Origin: Callorhinus ursinus
Taxonomy: Eukaryota; Chordata; Mammalia; Carnivora; Otariidae
Reading direction: 5' to 3'
Length of the DNA: 64,000 bases
Assembly: GCF_003265705.1 (NCBI RefSeq)
Contig: NW_020312936.1
Location: 561,577 to 625,576, forward strand
Shown here: piece after piece, positions 1-11,765 of the stretch
Position numbering within the stretch: the stretch's first letter is position 1
How the letters are laid out: every line of letters starts with the position of its first letter
Translations under genes and position numbers: made by a program
The notes under the pieces: generated by a model
Seen by the model: only the letters and a program-made list of their open reading frames with translations
What the model was told of the DNA's origin: nothing
The model's database searches: none

Positions 1-230
1 ATAAAAAAATTAAAAAAATATTTGTGTTCTGCAAATTTGTTTAGAGCATTTATCATGACACAAGTTTAGTCCTACAGACTAGGGCTACAGAGATGTTTTA
101 AGTCTTGTCCTAGTGCTTGTAGAAAGCATAGTATTGCAATCAGGGTTGACACTGGGACTGGAGGAATTGTTTTAAGAGGAATCTGGAGTAGAGAATAAGG
201 TGTGTAACCAAGAAGGACAAACATCGTATC

Positions 231-1134
231 TTTTTCTCTTTTCTTTTAATTTTAGTTCCAATATAGTTAACAAAGAGTGTTAAAATAGCTTCAGGTGTAC
301 AATATAGTGATTCACCACTTCCATACAACACCTGATGCTCATCATGACAAGTGCGCTCCTTAATCCCCATTGCCTATTTCACCCATCCCCCGCCTCCCGT
401 ACCTTTTGGTAAGCATCAGTTTGTTCTCTATATTTAAGAGTCTGTTTCTTTGTCTTTCTCTTTATTGCCTTTGCTCATTTTTTTTGTTTCTTAAATTCCA
501 CATATGAGTGAAATCATATGGTATTTGTCTTTCTTTGACTTATTTTGCTTAGCATTATATTCTCTAGTTCCATTCTTGTTGCTGCAAATGGCAAAATTTC
601 ACTTTTTTTTTAAAGATTTTATTTATTTGAGAGAGAGAGAGAGGGAGAGAGAGCACGAGCGGTGGGGAGGGGCAGAGGGAGAAGCAGACTCCCCACTGAG
701 CTGGGAGCCCGATGCGGGGCTCCATCCCAGGACCCTTAGATCATGATCAGAGCCAAAGGCAGACATTTAACTGTCTGAGCCACCCAGGTGCCCCAAGATT
801 TCATTCTTTTTATGGCTGAATAGTATTCCATTGCATACATATAACACATCTTCTTTATTCATCAATCAATGGACACTTGTGTTGCTTCCATAATTTGGCT
901 ATTGTAAATAATGCTGTTATAAACATAGGCATGCATGTATCCTTTAGAATTAGTGTTTTTGTATTCTTTTAAATACCTAGTAGTGTGATTGCTGGATCAT
1001 AGGATAGTTCTATTTTGAACTTTCTGAGGAACCTCCATACTGTTTTCCATAGTGGTTGCAGCTATTTGCATTCCCACCAGTAGTGCAAGAGGGTTCCTTT
1101 TTCTCCACATCCTGGCCAACATGTGTTGTTTCTT
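231..1134 (-). mobile_element. LINE-1 3' fragment, 5'-truncated, split by a SINE
   Basis: On the minus strand this matches the end of L1 ORF2 and the 3' UTR; the plus strand carries the familiar reverse-complement phrases such as CCTCCATACTGTTTTCCAT near 1034. Imperfect flanking repeats GACAAACATCGTATC (216-230) and GACAAACACCATATT (1135-1149) agree at 12 of 15 bases. All three differences are transitions, so they look like an aged target-site duplication. A CAN-SINE sits inside at 603-794. Confidence 0.85.
603..794 (-). mobile_element. CAN-SINE nested in L1
   Basis: tRNA-Lys-derived carnivoran SINE in reverse orientation: T-run, GA-rich body (reverse of the CT-rich region), then the reversed tRNA head ending CCACCCAGGTGCCCC. 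The imperfect duplication AAAATTTCACT/AAGATTTCATT flanks it inside the L1 3' region. Confidence 0.93.
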
Positions 1135-1147
1135 GACAAACACCATA

Positions 1148-1166
1148 TTTTTTTTTTTTTTTTTTT
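1148..1166 (+). repeat. T homopolymer, 19 bp
   Basis: Run of 19 T beginning in the right-hand duplication of the 231-1134 L1. Confidence 0.95.
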
Positions 1167-1639
1167 ACAACTCCTTCTCTATAGATGAGAGGTAGACAAC
1201 CACCTTAGAAATGTGCCCTCCTGAGTTATGGGGACTCTGCTATGAAAAGATTTCAGCTTGTTGAAAAAGTATTCCAGATTACTTCCTTGTGTCCATTTGC
1301 CTCACTTCCCAGTCTGTACATTATACTTAATCATAGAGTGATATGATATGAGTTGCATTTTGTGGAGACCATGCACGACATTACACATCAGTTATTTTTC
1401 ATTGCTTATAGGAGATTAAATCCTGAGGATCTGGTAGACATTGCCTGATTTTGCCCCTGCCTGATTGCATGATCAACCTTCTACAGACCATGTACCCTCC
1501 TCAGTGGTATCTATGCCCCCGCCCCCATTTTGGGCTCCCTTCATTTCTTAATGTTTACATGGGTTGTTTTCTCTGTGTTTACATAGACTGTTGCTTCTAT
1601 CTTGAAATCACTTTCTATGTCATCCCATCTCCAGATTGT

Positions 1640-1960
1640 TAAATCCCAGCCTTTATGAAAATCTCAGTTAAATATTTATTTCACTTAAGAAACCTTCCCT
1701 AACACCCTTCCACAAAGCGCAGTGTCTTTCTTCATTTTCACATGATATCCCATACTTATCTCTTATAATAGGTAGCAATACAAACCAAAATAAACACAAA
1801 GCATAAGTGAAAACCATAAGTCGGTCCCCCACATCAAACTGTGAATTATTATTTTCTTGGTGTTCACCATTATATCCTTGGTACCTAACACAGTGAGGGA
1901 GCTCAAAATATATTTATTTTTGAATTAATTATTGAACGGAATTCCCCTATGGTATTCTTC
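1640..1960 (+). repeat. L2-like fossil
   Basis: Phrases such as AAACCTTCCCTAACACCCTT and a tail of CTCAAAATATATTTATTTTTG resemble the 3' part of LINE-2. Diverged; limits approximate. Confidence 0.5.
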
Positions 1961-2559
1961 AGCTGTGGTACTAGTATTTTATTTTTGTGCAATAAGCTCA
2001 TATAAGAAATTGTAGTTTATTGGTTTATTTTAACTCATACTAATGAGAACAATTTTCACAAATTTCAAAAAAGACATTTTATTTCACCAGACACTTATTA
2101 AACATCAGCTCTAAAGAACTCTGCTTTGGAAGCCACACAGATGAACAAGAAGACATGGCCACTGCCTTCAGGGTGTCTAATAATATTCAGTAACTGATTT
2201 GGGTTTATTCAATTTCTCTCTACATCAAAGGTTTCTCTGAGGTTATGCAATGAATGAATTCCAGCAAAGTTGGCAAATTCCTGTGAAGCAAATCCCATTT
2301 CCCATCGACTTCCATTATTAAATTGGAAATGCATTTCCTCTTGTGAGGGACCCGCAGTATTCTGTTGCTTAGCACAGTGGCTCATTGGGAAATCATACCC
2401 CTTTAAAGGAGTAAAAAGAAAAGGAGGAGCGATAGGCATGGTAGGAATTGTTAACGTCCTATAAAGGTGCCACAGTTAAAGGATAATGGTAGTTTAGAAG
2501 CTCTTTCTGGCTTTTCGGTTCAGTATAGGAAGATGAGAGCCGCAGTGGAGAAGATAAGC

Positions 2560-2762
2560 AGGACCTTTTGATTTTGGATACCAGTTTTTCCACACTAGTT
2601 GAATGATCTAAGGCAATTTACTTAACTTCTTTGAGTTCCGTATTTCTCAAGTGAGAAAAGACAATAAGCAATCTCTCATAGGTGTATTGAGAGGATTAAA
2701 CAAAGTATATGTATATTGCTTAGCATAATACCTGATACAGAGGAAGAACTCATTCAAATATA
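2560..2762 (+). repeat. MIR-like SINE fossil
   Basis: The order of motifs matches MIR: a TGGATACC head, GCAATTTACTTAACTTCTTTG, then TTGAGAGGATTAAACAAAG and a tail with CATAATACCTGA. Confidence 0.7.
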
Positions 2763-4849
2763 TTTTCTGTTTATTATAATAATAATTAGCCGAAGACTGG
2801 AGTGTGGAGTGTTAGTGGCATAAAGGTTTAAAGAACAAGAAATTAGAGTTGAGCTGGTGTTGGGGTAGAAAATAAAAAAGTAGTCCCACATTTTGAAGGT
2901 ATATTTCTTTATATTATCATTTTTGGCACTAAGCTATTTGAATCAAAAACAATAGGGGGGAATAGACATCTAGTCACACTCCCCATGCTACTCTGCACTG
3001 GTGTCATTTAATCTTTTCAACATCGATTCACTCAACAAACAAGTATTGAACTCCTGTGCACATTTGCTAAATAGAGTAAATCTAGCTCCCACCTGCCATA
3101 TTTCCCTAAAGTTGTCTTTCTTATGAAGAGCTGCTTCTCAGCTAAAAATACCCTCTCCTTGTCTTATCTTTAATACCTTCTCTCAACACAGAAGTCAAAG
3201 AGGGGGAGAAAAATCCATTTGGAATCAAAAGGTCTTGCTTTCTGTATTACAACCTGTATCACTTATCAGGGAGTGTGCTGGGCTCATCCTTTATAGACAG
3301 AAAATGCTTTATCAATAATTTTGCTGTGAAACTTCATTTACAGGTCCCTGGCTGTCTTGATTTCAGGATTATTCAGCCTGTACATGCTGTGAGAAACCAG
3401 GGAGCAGGAAGCACCAGTGTGATGTGGTTCACAGAGCTTAAGATGTCTTAATTCTAACGTGTACCCAGCTGCATCCTGTGAGGTATTAATAGGTGTCACA
3501 TGAAATAGTCCCAGTGTTGACCACAAAACCCACGAGTTAATTACATTTTAACATATTTCTTTAACAGGCTGACTTGTGTATCTGCAAATCAGGGCTATCA
3601 TGTAAGGTGAAAATAGCAGATATTTTTTTTCCAAAATTTACTGGATTACTTGTTGTACATAGGATTACTTTTAAAAAAAATAACCATTTTCTCCATGGAA
3701 GGACTATACTCTCCTGCCCCACTTTTTGTCAAAAATATCAAGAGGGGAAAAAAAAAATTTTAAAAGATACTATATTGAACAATTAGAACATAGTCTTATC
3801 TGTAGCATATTCTTGAGAGGGATTAAAACTTACAGCATATTCTTGAGAGGGATTAAAGATATGCACTTAATACCTATTGTGGACTGCTGATTGTTTCAGT
3901 CAGCACTAGACAGGTTCTATGCCACTTGGAACCCCAGTTGTATTATGGTTACACATTGGGAATATGTGGTGAATAATGAATGAATAGCATGTCCACTACT
4001 AGAGAGGCACTGTGCTAGACGTTAAGTTCTGGCTGTGTTCTAAACCCCTTTTGGATGTTTCTTCCAATTTCATGAATTTTCTAAACCTAAATGATTTGAT
4101 CAGAATCATCAGAAAACTAAGAGATCAGAAATTCTCAGAAGCTAATTCTTACAGTAAGGCTTAACTCTTATATACATATCTTAATGTCTCCCTGTTTTAT
4201 TACATTATTCTTTACAGTGTCAGCTCTATCCAGACATCTTCTTAGATCTTCCCCCAAATGTGGTGTCATGAAGTCTAGCTTAGTTGGTAATTACTGATTT
4301 CCAGTTACTATCACATGGCTTTCTCATGCTGTTGCCATTATCAAAGTGGGGTTCTTAATGACTTGATAGCCAGGACGGAAGTATGGCCAGGGAAGATTGA
4401 GTGGAAACTGTTAACTCCATGTGAGCAGGAACCTCTGTGCTTTCAACAAAACCCTTGGGTTGCCTGACTGCCTCACTGTAATACAGATTGCATCAGATCA
4501 ACAGGTCCTTGGATTATCTTAATTTCCTTGGGGCAATTTGAGAACAGAACTACCAACAGCCTTGTAAGTTCACCAATAGCAATTCCACATTGAACTTTAA
4601 ATACATTTTAACACTGTTTGACATTTATCTTAATCATAGACATAACGTGCAAGACTCCAGAGTAATGAGCAAAACTTTTTAAAGAATGAATTGAAATAAA
4701 TATGTAGAATGAGAAAAAAATGTATACCCATATGTTAAATCTAAACAGTATGTTATTTCACTTAGAGAAAAAAATGTGCTATATTTTCTCTCAGATTTAT
4801 AATACCTGAAACTCAAATTCTATTCCACTTTTATTTTCTACTCAGTCAT
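2763..4849. other. Unassigned intron sequence
   Basis: No gene or named repeat recognised apart from the short tandem duplication at 3804-3857. A+T-rich, with open frames only of chance length. Confidence 0.5.
3804..3857 (+). repeat. Tandem duplication, 30-bp period
   Basis: A 24-base unit (starting AGCATATTCTTGAGAGGG and ending ATTAAA) occurs exactly at 3804-3827 and again at 3834-3857, separated by six bases. Perfect identity suggests recent replication slippage. Confidence 0.95.
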
Positions 4850-4985
4850 ATATTTTGGGAGGAGAAAATTCAACCCAGAACGAGAACTCCTTGAAGGCAG
4901 GGTCCTTGTTTTTTTCATCATCCCTGTATGTAACTCCTCTGGAAAATAACAGGGACTCAAAATGTTTGTTGAATCTATATGAATG
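4850..4985 (+). repeat. L2 3'-end fossil
   Basis: Carries the L2 3' signature in order: ACTCCTTGAAGGCAGGGTCC, then TCATCCCTGTATG, then CAAAATGTTTGTTGAAT. Confidence 0.65.
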
Positions 4986-6849
4986 AAAAGGAGCCGAATG
5001 TATCCTTGAATGGTACAGTTAGAAAAATATGTGCTTGGGGAATGATCAGCATTTTCCTTGTCACGTTCAATATACTTTTTATTCATACTGTTTAAATATT
5101 GAAAAAAAAACCTCATTACCTTACAGAAAAATCATATTTGCCTGTTTCCTCATAATCATTGTAATAATAATCATACTCAAGCCTAAAGTCAAATATACTT
5201 CAATTTAGAAATAATATCTATAGTAATATTCCTGCATGGGAAATAAATGATGGTTTGGAGTTGTTTTGATACTGTTTGTGATACTGTTTTTGAGCAATCT
5301 TGAAATTTATGGCTTTAAGAAACAAAGAGCTATCCACCCCCACCCCCCACAAGAGAATACTTGGTAAACTAATTGAAAGACTGCTTCAATCACTGTGGAC
5401 TATTTCACCCAGTAAATAGAGCTGAGCACTTATCTGGGAAATAGATGGTGGGAGTTGGTCAGTTTTACCCTATAGTCTGATTCCAGATTTCACATAGATG
5501 ATGAGTCACTTGTCTTCTCGTCTCTGAATTCTTCACATAAGATTGTTCTGCACCATCCAAGAGAAGAAGAGGTTTTACTGTTGAGTTCAGCTCATGTATA
5601 TTAAGAGACCAAGTTTTCAAGATCTAGAGCCTGCAGATACTGTTGGAGGTTGTGCCTTCTTAGGCAAGTTACTTAGTGGCATTGAGCTTCAGAATGATCC
5701 TTGTTCTCCCTAAATTGCATCTTGTCTTCAGGACAAACAGGGCTAATGTGTGTGAGAGGTAAAGGTGGAAGAAAACCAATATGCTGTACATACTTAGTGT
5801 GTACCAGAGAGTGTCCCTTTCAAACCTTAGCTTCCTAATCCATTAAATAAGTACGCTGGTACCTCCCTACTTACTTCAAAGGAGAAAACACAGATGCTTG
5901 AACAAGGTTCAGCTGTTGGAGCTCTGGTACTTTCATCCAAAAGGGTGAGGCAGGCCTTTGTGCTGGAGAATATTTCACCTTTCCTGTGTGTTTGTATATG
6001 TGCTTGCACACAGACACATGAATATTAGGGGTGCACCTTAGGTTGGAGGAGCTTCATAGTAATAAAACTGGACTCAAATTTTTGAGAATCCTTTGACAGG
6101 CAGTGATTTTGAAGATGCTGAAATCCATTCTGCCTGTGACTTATTAAAATGAAGGGAAATCACAAAGCATCCTTTGATTCAGTCACGTTTCTTTTCACAT
6201 TTTGCAGCCATTCATTCTACAGCCTTCCAAAGGATTTAGAAGAAAAATAGGAGGAAATAATGAAACAAAACAAAACAAAATCACCATGCCTGCGAAAGCT
6301 GTTGGAAAAGCCTAGTTCTCTGTAAACAGCTTGCTTTACCACCTTTCAGCAAGAGTTCTCTTGATTCAAACCAGCTGCTCATTTCTAGTTTCCCCTTGGT
6401 GTCTTGGAATAGCTACTTCTCCTTGAAGCGAATTGCTCAGCCTTTGCAGATGATTCTCCTTGAGTTTGGAATTCCTGAAGAAGGTGTTAGACCTCCTCGA
6501 CTTTTTGCTCTTCTCCATTCCTCCTCCTCAGTTTCCTAACTCTTAAACAAATTTAGCCTTCGTGGCTAACCTTTGAGGAGGGATGCTCCCAGGGATTTAT
6601 GCTGCCTGTGAGTTTGGGAGACCTTTGGGAGTAAGTATGATGGCATAAGGGGGCAGATAAACTCGAATCCCTGACTTTTATCATGCACCTAGGTACATGG
6701 TGAAATTGACTTTTCAGCAGGATGGGTGGGTGGAGGCCTGAGTCCCATGTCACCTACCGCCTGTTGCTGAGCAGTGACAACAGTTTTAGTGGAGAAACGG
6801 ACTCTGTGCCTGTGTATATGCAAATTCTGTTAACAAAGGAGAGCACATT
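4986..6849. other. Unassigned intron sequence
   Basis: No gene recognised. Contains a short AAAAC repeat near 6264 and no long open frame. Weak MIR-like wording near 5650-5700 is not firm enough to call. Confidence 0.5.
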
Positions 6850-7015
6850 TCTCATGTACTGTTGCGTTTAATCTTTACAAGGATCAGGTGGGTATTTTCG
6901 TGTCTTCTTTAAAAGTAATTTAAAAAATGCTCAGAAAGCCTGAGAAGTTGTTAATATCACATAGCTTGTAGGAATAAAACTTCATTCCAACCCAGATTGT
7001 TAGACTCAAAAGCGA
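6850..7015 (-). repeat. MIR-like fossil
   Basis: Reverse-orientation MIR wording: GTTTAATCTTTACAAGGATC, then a central CTCAGAAAGCCTGAGAAG, then ATCACATAGCTTGTAGG. Confidence 0.6.
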
Positions 7016-7199
7016 GATTTTTCTCCCTCGTGTATCAAATGGACAGCAGTCCCTCCTCCAGCAGTGTTTAGCAAGGAAAAACTGGACCTGGAGGTTTTAT
7101 TTTTTTGTTACAAATATCTTAACCCAAAGTCAGCAGGAATTACAGATTCTCTGCTAATCAACATTCAGCCTCTTTAGCTCATGTCTTGTCATTCTGTGC

Positions 7200-7476
7200 A
7201 TCTTATTTGATGGTTGGTAACATTTACTGGTCACCGTTAACGCTAGGAAATGCGACGTTACATGCTTTATCCCTGTTATTGTCTCATTCCAACCTCACAA
7301 TAGTCTTCTGAGGTCAAGGGCAATGCTCTCAAAGCCTTCACTGTTCTCATAGTAGAAGGAGATAGTAAGTAACTTTCCCAAAGACCTACAAGTCATGTAT
7401 AGTGAAGCTGGAATGCAAACCTTGTTCAGCCTGATCTTAGAGCATCTGCTCTTCACCATCACACTATGTTGTGTAA
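7200..7476 (-). repeat. MIR-like fossil
   Basis: Reverse-orientation MIR: TCTCATTCCAACCTCACAAT, TCTTCTGAGGTCAAG, TAAGTAACTTTCCCAAAGAC, then GAAGCTGGAATGCAAACC. Confidence 0.7.
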
Positions 7477-7499
7477 ACTCTGTCTACTCCTACCTACTT

Positions 7500-7860
7500 A
7501 CAGTGTTCCTCCCCGGGCTTTGGTAACTTAACACTCTTCTTTGGTTGACACTATCCCTGATTCAGTTTTCCTGGAATCTCACCTATGTTGCTTTGACAAT
7601 TAGATCAGGCATTCACTTCTTCAAAAGAGACCTTCTCTGTTGGTCAGCCTGTGGGCTGCATATTTCCCAAAATATAATTTTATTTACTATGCTGTAATAT
7701 TAATAATCTTTATTGTTCTGCCACTCCCATTAGAGTGTGAGATCTGAGAAAAGGGGCTGTGTTTTAATCATATTTATATTTTCCCAACTCAACACAGTCC
7801 ATGGAAAATAGAATAGACTGTCATTCAGTAAACATCTATTGAGTGCCTTGTATGTCTGAA
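7500..7860 (+). repeat. L2-like fossil
   Basis: L2 3' wording: AGGCATTCACTTCTTCAAAA, GACCTTCTCTG, then CATTAGAGTGTGAGATCTGA and GTAAACATCTATTGAGTGCC. Confidence 0.5.
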
Positions 7861-8353
7861 TAAATCCAGTTCTGTCCCAGATAAAGTGTGAGATTATTTG
7901 GCATTCATGTGAGCAACTAGGTTTTGACTCAGAGTAGAATGACCACTCTATCAAAAGCTCTGTACCATTTTGACGTGAAATTGATCAGCAGACACTCATC
8001 CTGAATCCCAAAGTAATCTAAAGGACAGACGATATCCTCTGAATTTTACCTTTTTCGTCTGGAATCTAGAAGATGGAAATCTATCGTATTACCACCATGT
8101 TTGTTGCCAATCACCTGTTTTCTCATTCATCAGTCCATTACCTGCACCTAATATTAGTAAGATACTCTTCTAGATGCTGGAGTACAGACTGACAAAGACA
8201 GATAAGTCCTCTACTCTCACGAAGCTCATGTTGTAGTATTTGAGGTTGGGCAGTAAGAAGATAAACGAGATGAAACAGATATGACATGGAATGCCTGGAA
8301 GATTAAATTTGTTTGGGTTGTCTGGAAAATCTTTGCTGATCGGTGATTTTTTT

Positions 8354-8484
8354 CTAAAAAAATAATGAAATATAATCGACACACAATGTTATCTTAGTTT
8401 CAAATGCACAACATAGTGATTTAACAATTACATACATTGCTCAGTGTTCACCATGGTAAGTGTAGTTACCTCTGTCACAGAACA
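8354..8484 (-). mobile_element. Short L1 3' UTR fragment
   Basis: The plus strand shows the reversed L1 3' end: ACAATGTTATCTTAGTTTCA, then CACAACATAGTGATTTAAC and TTCACCATGGTAAG. A 9-bp GATTTTTTT repeat at 8345-8353 and 8485-8493 could be the target duplication, but it is low in complexity. Confidence 0.75.
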
Positions 8485-8762
8485 GATTTTTTTAAGCTAA
8501 GATGTGAATGACAAGAAGAAATCAGCCTTGGAAAAATAAGAGGAATTAATAGTAATGCCTTTAGCAGGGAGTACAGGGAATTTGCTAGAGGAACAGAAAG
8601 GAATTTAGGGTGGATGCAGAGTGGTAAGCTAGTAGAGTGGTATGACATGAAGTTGGAGTATAAGACCAAGGTCAGGTAACAGGTTCTCATGGACTGAGAT
8701 AAAGGAATTTAGCTTATGTTCTAAATGTGATGGGTGGGTATTAAAGAGGCGCAGCAACATGT

Positions 8763-8763
8763 T

Positions 8764-8795
<32 letters not shown>

Positions 8796-8806
8796 TACAT
8801 ATATTT
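8763..8806 (+). repeat. (TA)n(CA)n microsatellite
   Basis: A compound dinucleotide run: TA repeats pass into CA repeats, then CATA. Confidence 0.95.
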
Positions 8807-9480
8807 TTTTCAAAATGATCACCCAGTTTACAATATGCAGAATTAACATTAGGGAGATAAGAGTAGAAGACGGAGATTATTTAGGTGACTCTTATGTGGT
8901 CCAGTCAAGGGATGATATTTCATTGGTCTGAGGATTTGAGTCACACTGGAGATGAGAAAACCAGGATAGTTTAGGGATATTGTTGAGAGAACAAGCCAAC
9001 ACTTCTTTCTGTTTGGATGTAGGACTTAGGAGAAAAGGAGTCAAGGAGGACTTGCAGGTTTTTGCTTTGAACAATTGAGTAGGTGATATTACCATTTACT
9101 AAAATGAGGAGCCAAGTTATGGGTGGAGGAGAGTTCAAGGGATTGAGAATTCTGCTTAGTTCGTGTTAGCATTGAGGTTGCTTTGAAATACTCCTGTGGG
9201 AATGTCAAGCACAATGTCGGATATATGAGCTTGGGGTTCATTCATTAGAGGTCATTCATTAAACGTGCACATTTTTCTGTCACTGGCAATGAAGATAGGA
9301 TGAGATACCTAAGAATAGTGTGTAAATAGAGACAGAGAAGATTGAGGAGACCACTGTGGGAACTCCAGCCTTTTGAGTTCTGGAAAAGGCGGGCACATCA
9401 GCAGAGGAGAGGAAGATTTTGAGCCTGGAAAGTGAAATGCCCTGGACATCAGGAAATAGAAAGTGTTTCAAGGAGAATAT

Positions 9481-10544
9481 GATCCTTTGTTTTACTTGCT
9501 GTTATCATTATTTTAATTAAAATCAGTTTGAGTCAAAGCAGGAACTATTTGAAAACACTCTCTGAAGAAATCTTAACTTCCCAGAAAGGGAAAAAAAAAT
9601 ATTAGCCACATTTATAGGTCACCTCTCTGGAAATTTCGCCACTCAACTGAAACTGTCTTTTAAGTCTTCACATGCCTAAGATGAGAACCAAAATGGATTA
9701 TGGCATAATTATTTGAAAACAGTGTTGTAGTACCATCAAATTATTGCTTATTTTTCTTCGTGTCAAGTTCAACTTGACTGAATTTTGTATGTCTTTAAAA
9801 TGATACAAGATTACTATGCTCACTTATGATTCACATATCTTCCAACATTTTGTCATTATTAGCATTATTGTTATTTTTATGGTTATTCTTACGCATGTGT
9901 TTTGCTTGTCTTTAAGATGTGAGACTCCTTAAAACTTGAATTTGTAATTCTTGAAAGATTGGTAAAGACAGGGAAGAGAGCACCTCTTGGGGTGTTCCAT
10001 ATGGTATCTTCTTGCCAAGAAGTTGTTCAATCAGCCGTGGTTACATCAGACCCAGGGAGACTTCAGGGATTCCAGCAGCCTTGTTCTGGGCCTTTTTATA
10101 GATAAAAGAACCCATTAGCACAGTTCTCCCCATCAAGGCTGTAAACTCTGGCCCTGGTGAGTAGCACACATATTCAGAAGCCAATTCGGGCCAGTAATGA
10201 GATCTTTAATGTGCAAATAAATATTAGATAGGGCAAGGAGCACAGTATGATTCGATCCTGTGGTGACTCATTTATGTTGATGTGCACCATTTGACGTAAG
10301 AAAGATGTAAAAGGAGATAAGAGGGGCATGTATTATTTTTAATATATTCCTCACTGATGTAAAAAAATCCAGGAACTATCCAAGAAATATAACTCAAAGA
10401 CTTGATTTTTATTTTCTTTTTGATGTTTATTACTTTGGATGTGGTAGAATTAGTGAATAAGAAGCTAGGCTGAGCAAGGGGATGCACCTCTTTTTATGTG
10501 AGGTTGGAAGAGAAGTGTTGGGAGGAGGGTGATGTTTTGTGAGC
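9481..10544. other. Unassigned intron sequence
   Basis: No gene, repeat family or structured RNA recognised. Confidence 0.5.
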
Positions 10545-10690
10545 CAGGCATTTCTGGCTTGAATCCCGGCTCCATCACTTAAAGTCTGTGTGCTCTTCTG
10601 TGAGTTTCTGAGACTCTTCGAGGCTCAGCTTCTTCTCGATGCAATGTGACAAATAACAGTTATGTCCCTGGACATGGCAGATATTTAGTG
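10545..10690 (+). repeat. MIR-like fossil
   Basis: Forward MIR core: GCTTGAATCCCGGCTCCATC, ACTTAAAGTCTGTGTGCTC, then TGTGACAAATAACAG. Confidence 0.65.
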
Positions 10691-11554
10691 ATACTGTTTC
10701 ATATCTTTCTCCAAATTGCTAACCCGTTAGCCTTTTCCTCTAACTCTATGTAGTGGGAGAGGCAGATCTATTTGCATAGCCCATCATTTTCAGGTTATGG
10801 TAGGGCTTGGCATTTAACTTTTTGGTATTAAAGTCAATTACAATTGATGTATTAGCTACTAGAAAGGTGCAATATAAATAATAAACTTGAAGGTTATAGA
10901 TAAATTATGTTTTTAATTGGCATGCTAATAAATTATAATGTCATGTTATGAAGTAAGTAGCTGAATTCTTCAAACATCAGAGTAAAAGTCACCTGATGAA
11001 AATGTACCCAGCAATGGCATAAAATTAAACTTAGCTGTCAGAATAAAATATGCCAAGGAGGAAAAAATAATCCTTTCCCATCTAAATAATTTACTTGATT
11101 TTGGAATGATGTCTACAGATCTATACGTTCATAAATCTGGAAGATCCAGAAATCATTTTTTCCCCTGGTTAGATAACAATAAACTTTTCCCCCAAAAAAC
11201 TTTTTTCTCCTTGATATGGGTAAACCATATACTGTTTGCAAACATCCCCTGAAATTGGAATGTGCGGCTTAACTCTTAGTAGAAGCAACTTGAATTGTTA
11301 TGATAAATGGAAGCATTTTTTTCCCCTACCTTTTCATGTTTCTGGATTTGATACCAATATTCATATTGAAGCATGATTCTAAAAAAGGGTTTGGTATTTG
11401 ACAAATAGCATCACCTCTGGGAATTAAGAAACTCAGAATCTGAAGAAGAGAGAAGTACCTCATCCTATATGAGAACCTTGGCTTATTTCTTCACTTTCCT
11501 TTTTTCTGAGTGACAGAAGGAAATGTTTATACAGTACAACTACATGTAATAGTA
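10691..11554. other. Unassigned intron sequence
   Basis: A+T-rich; nothing recognised beyond short A/T runs. Confidence 0.5.
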
Positions 11555-11765
11555 TCATGACTAACATTTATTAAATGCTGACTAAATAGCTTACACAAGC
11601 CTAACATTCACATATATTATCTCATTCAGTCTTCACACACAATCCCAGGAGATCTGAACTGGCATCATCTCATTTTCAGATGAGCAAATGGCTTGAGGTC
11701 CCACGGTATATAGATAACAGAGCCAAGGACACAAGCAGTCTACTCCATGCTTAACCTCAGTTCAG
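11555..11765 (-). repeat. MIR-like fossil
   Basis: Reverse MIR: CTAACATTTATTAAATGCTG, TTATCTCATTCAGTCTTCAC, CTCATTTTCAGATGAGCAAA, then AACAGAGCCAAGGAC. Confidence 0.75.

Larger units (their letters stand above)
8170..9480 (+). repeat. Old interspersed mammalian repeat, family not named
   Basis: Stretches read like a long, common, diverged mammalian repeat: ATAAGTCCTCTACTCTCACG, GAGGAACAGAAAGGAATTTA, TTATGTTCTAAATGTGATGG, AGTCAAGGAGGACTTGCAGG and GGGAACTCCAGCC, in a fixed order across 1.3 kb. An L1 tail (8354-8484) and an AT/AC microsatellite interrupt it. I cannot name the family with confidence. No coding frame is evident. Confidence 0.45.

Noticed and set aside
3804..3857. CRISPR-like repeat
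   Set aside because: Only two units with a six-base spacer, in a mammalian intron; simple tandem duplication.
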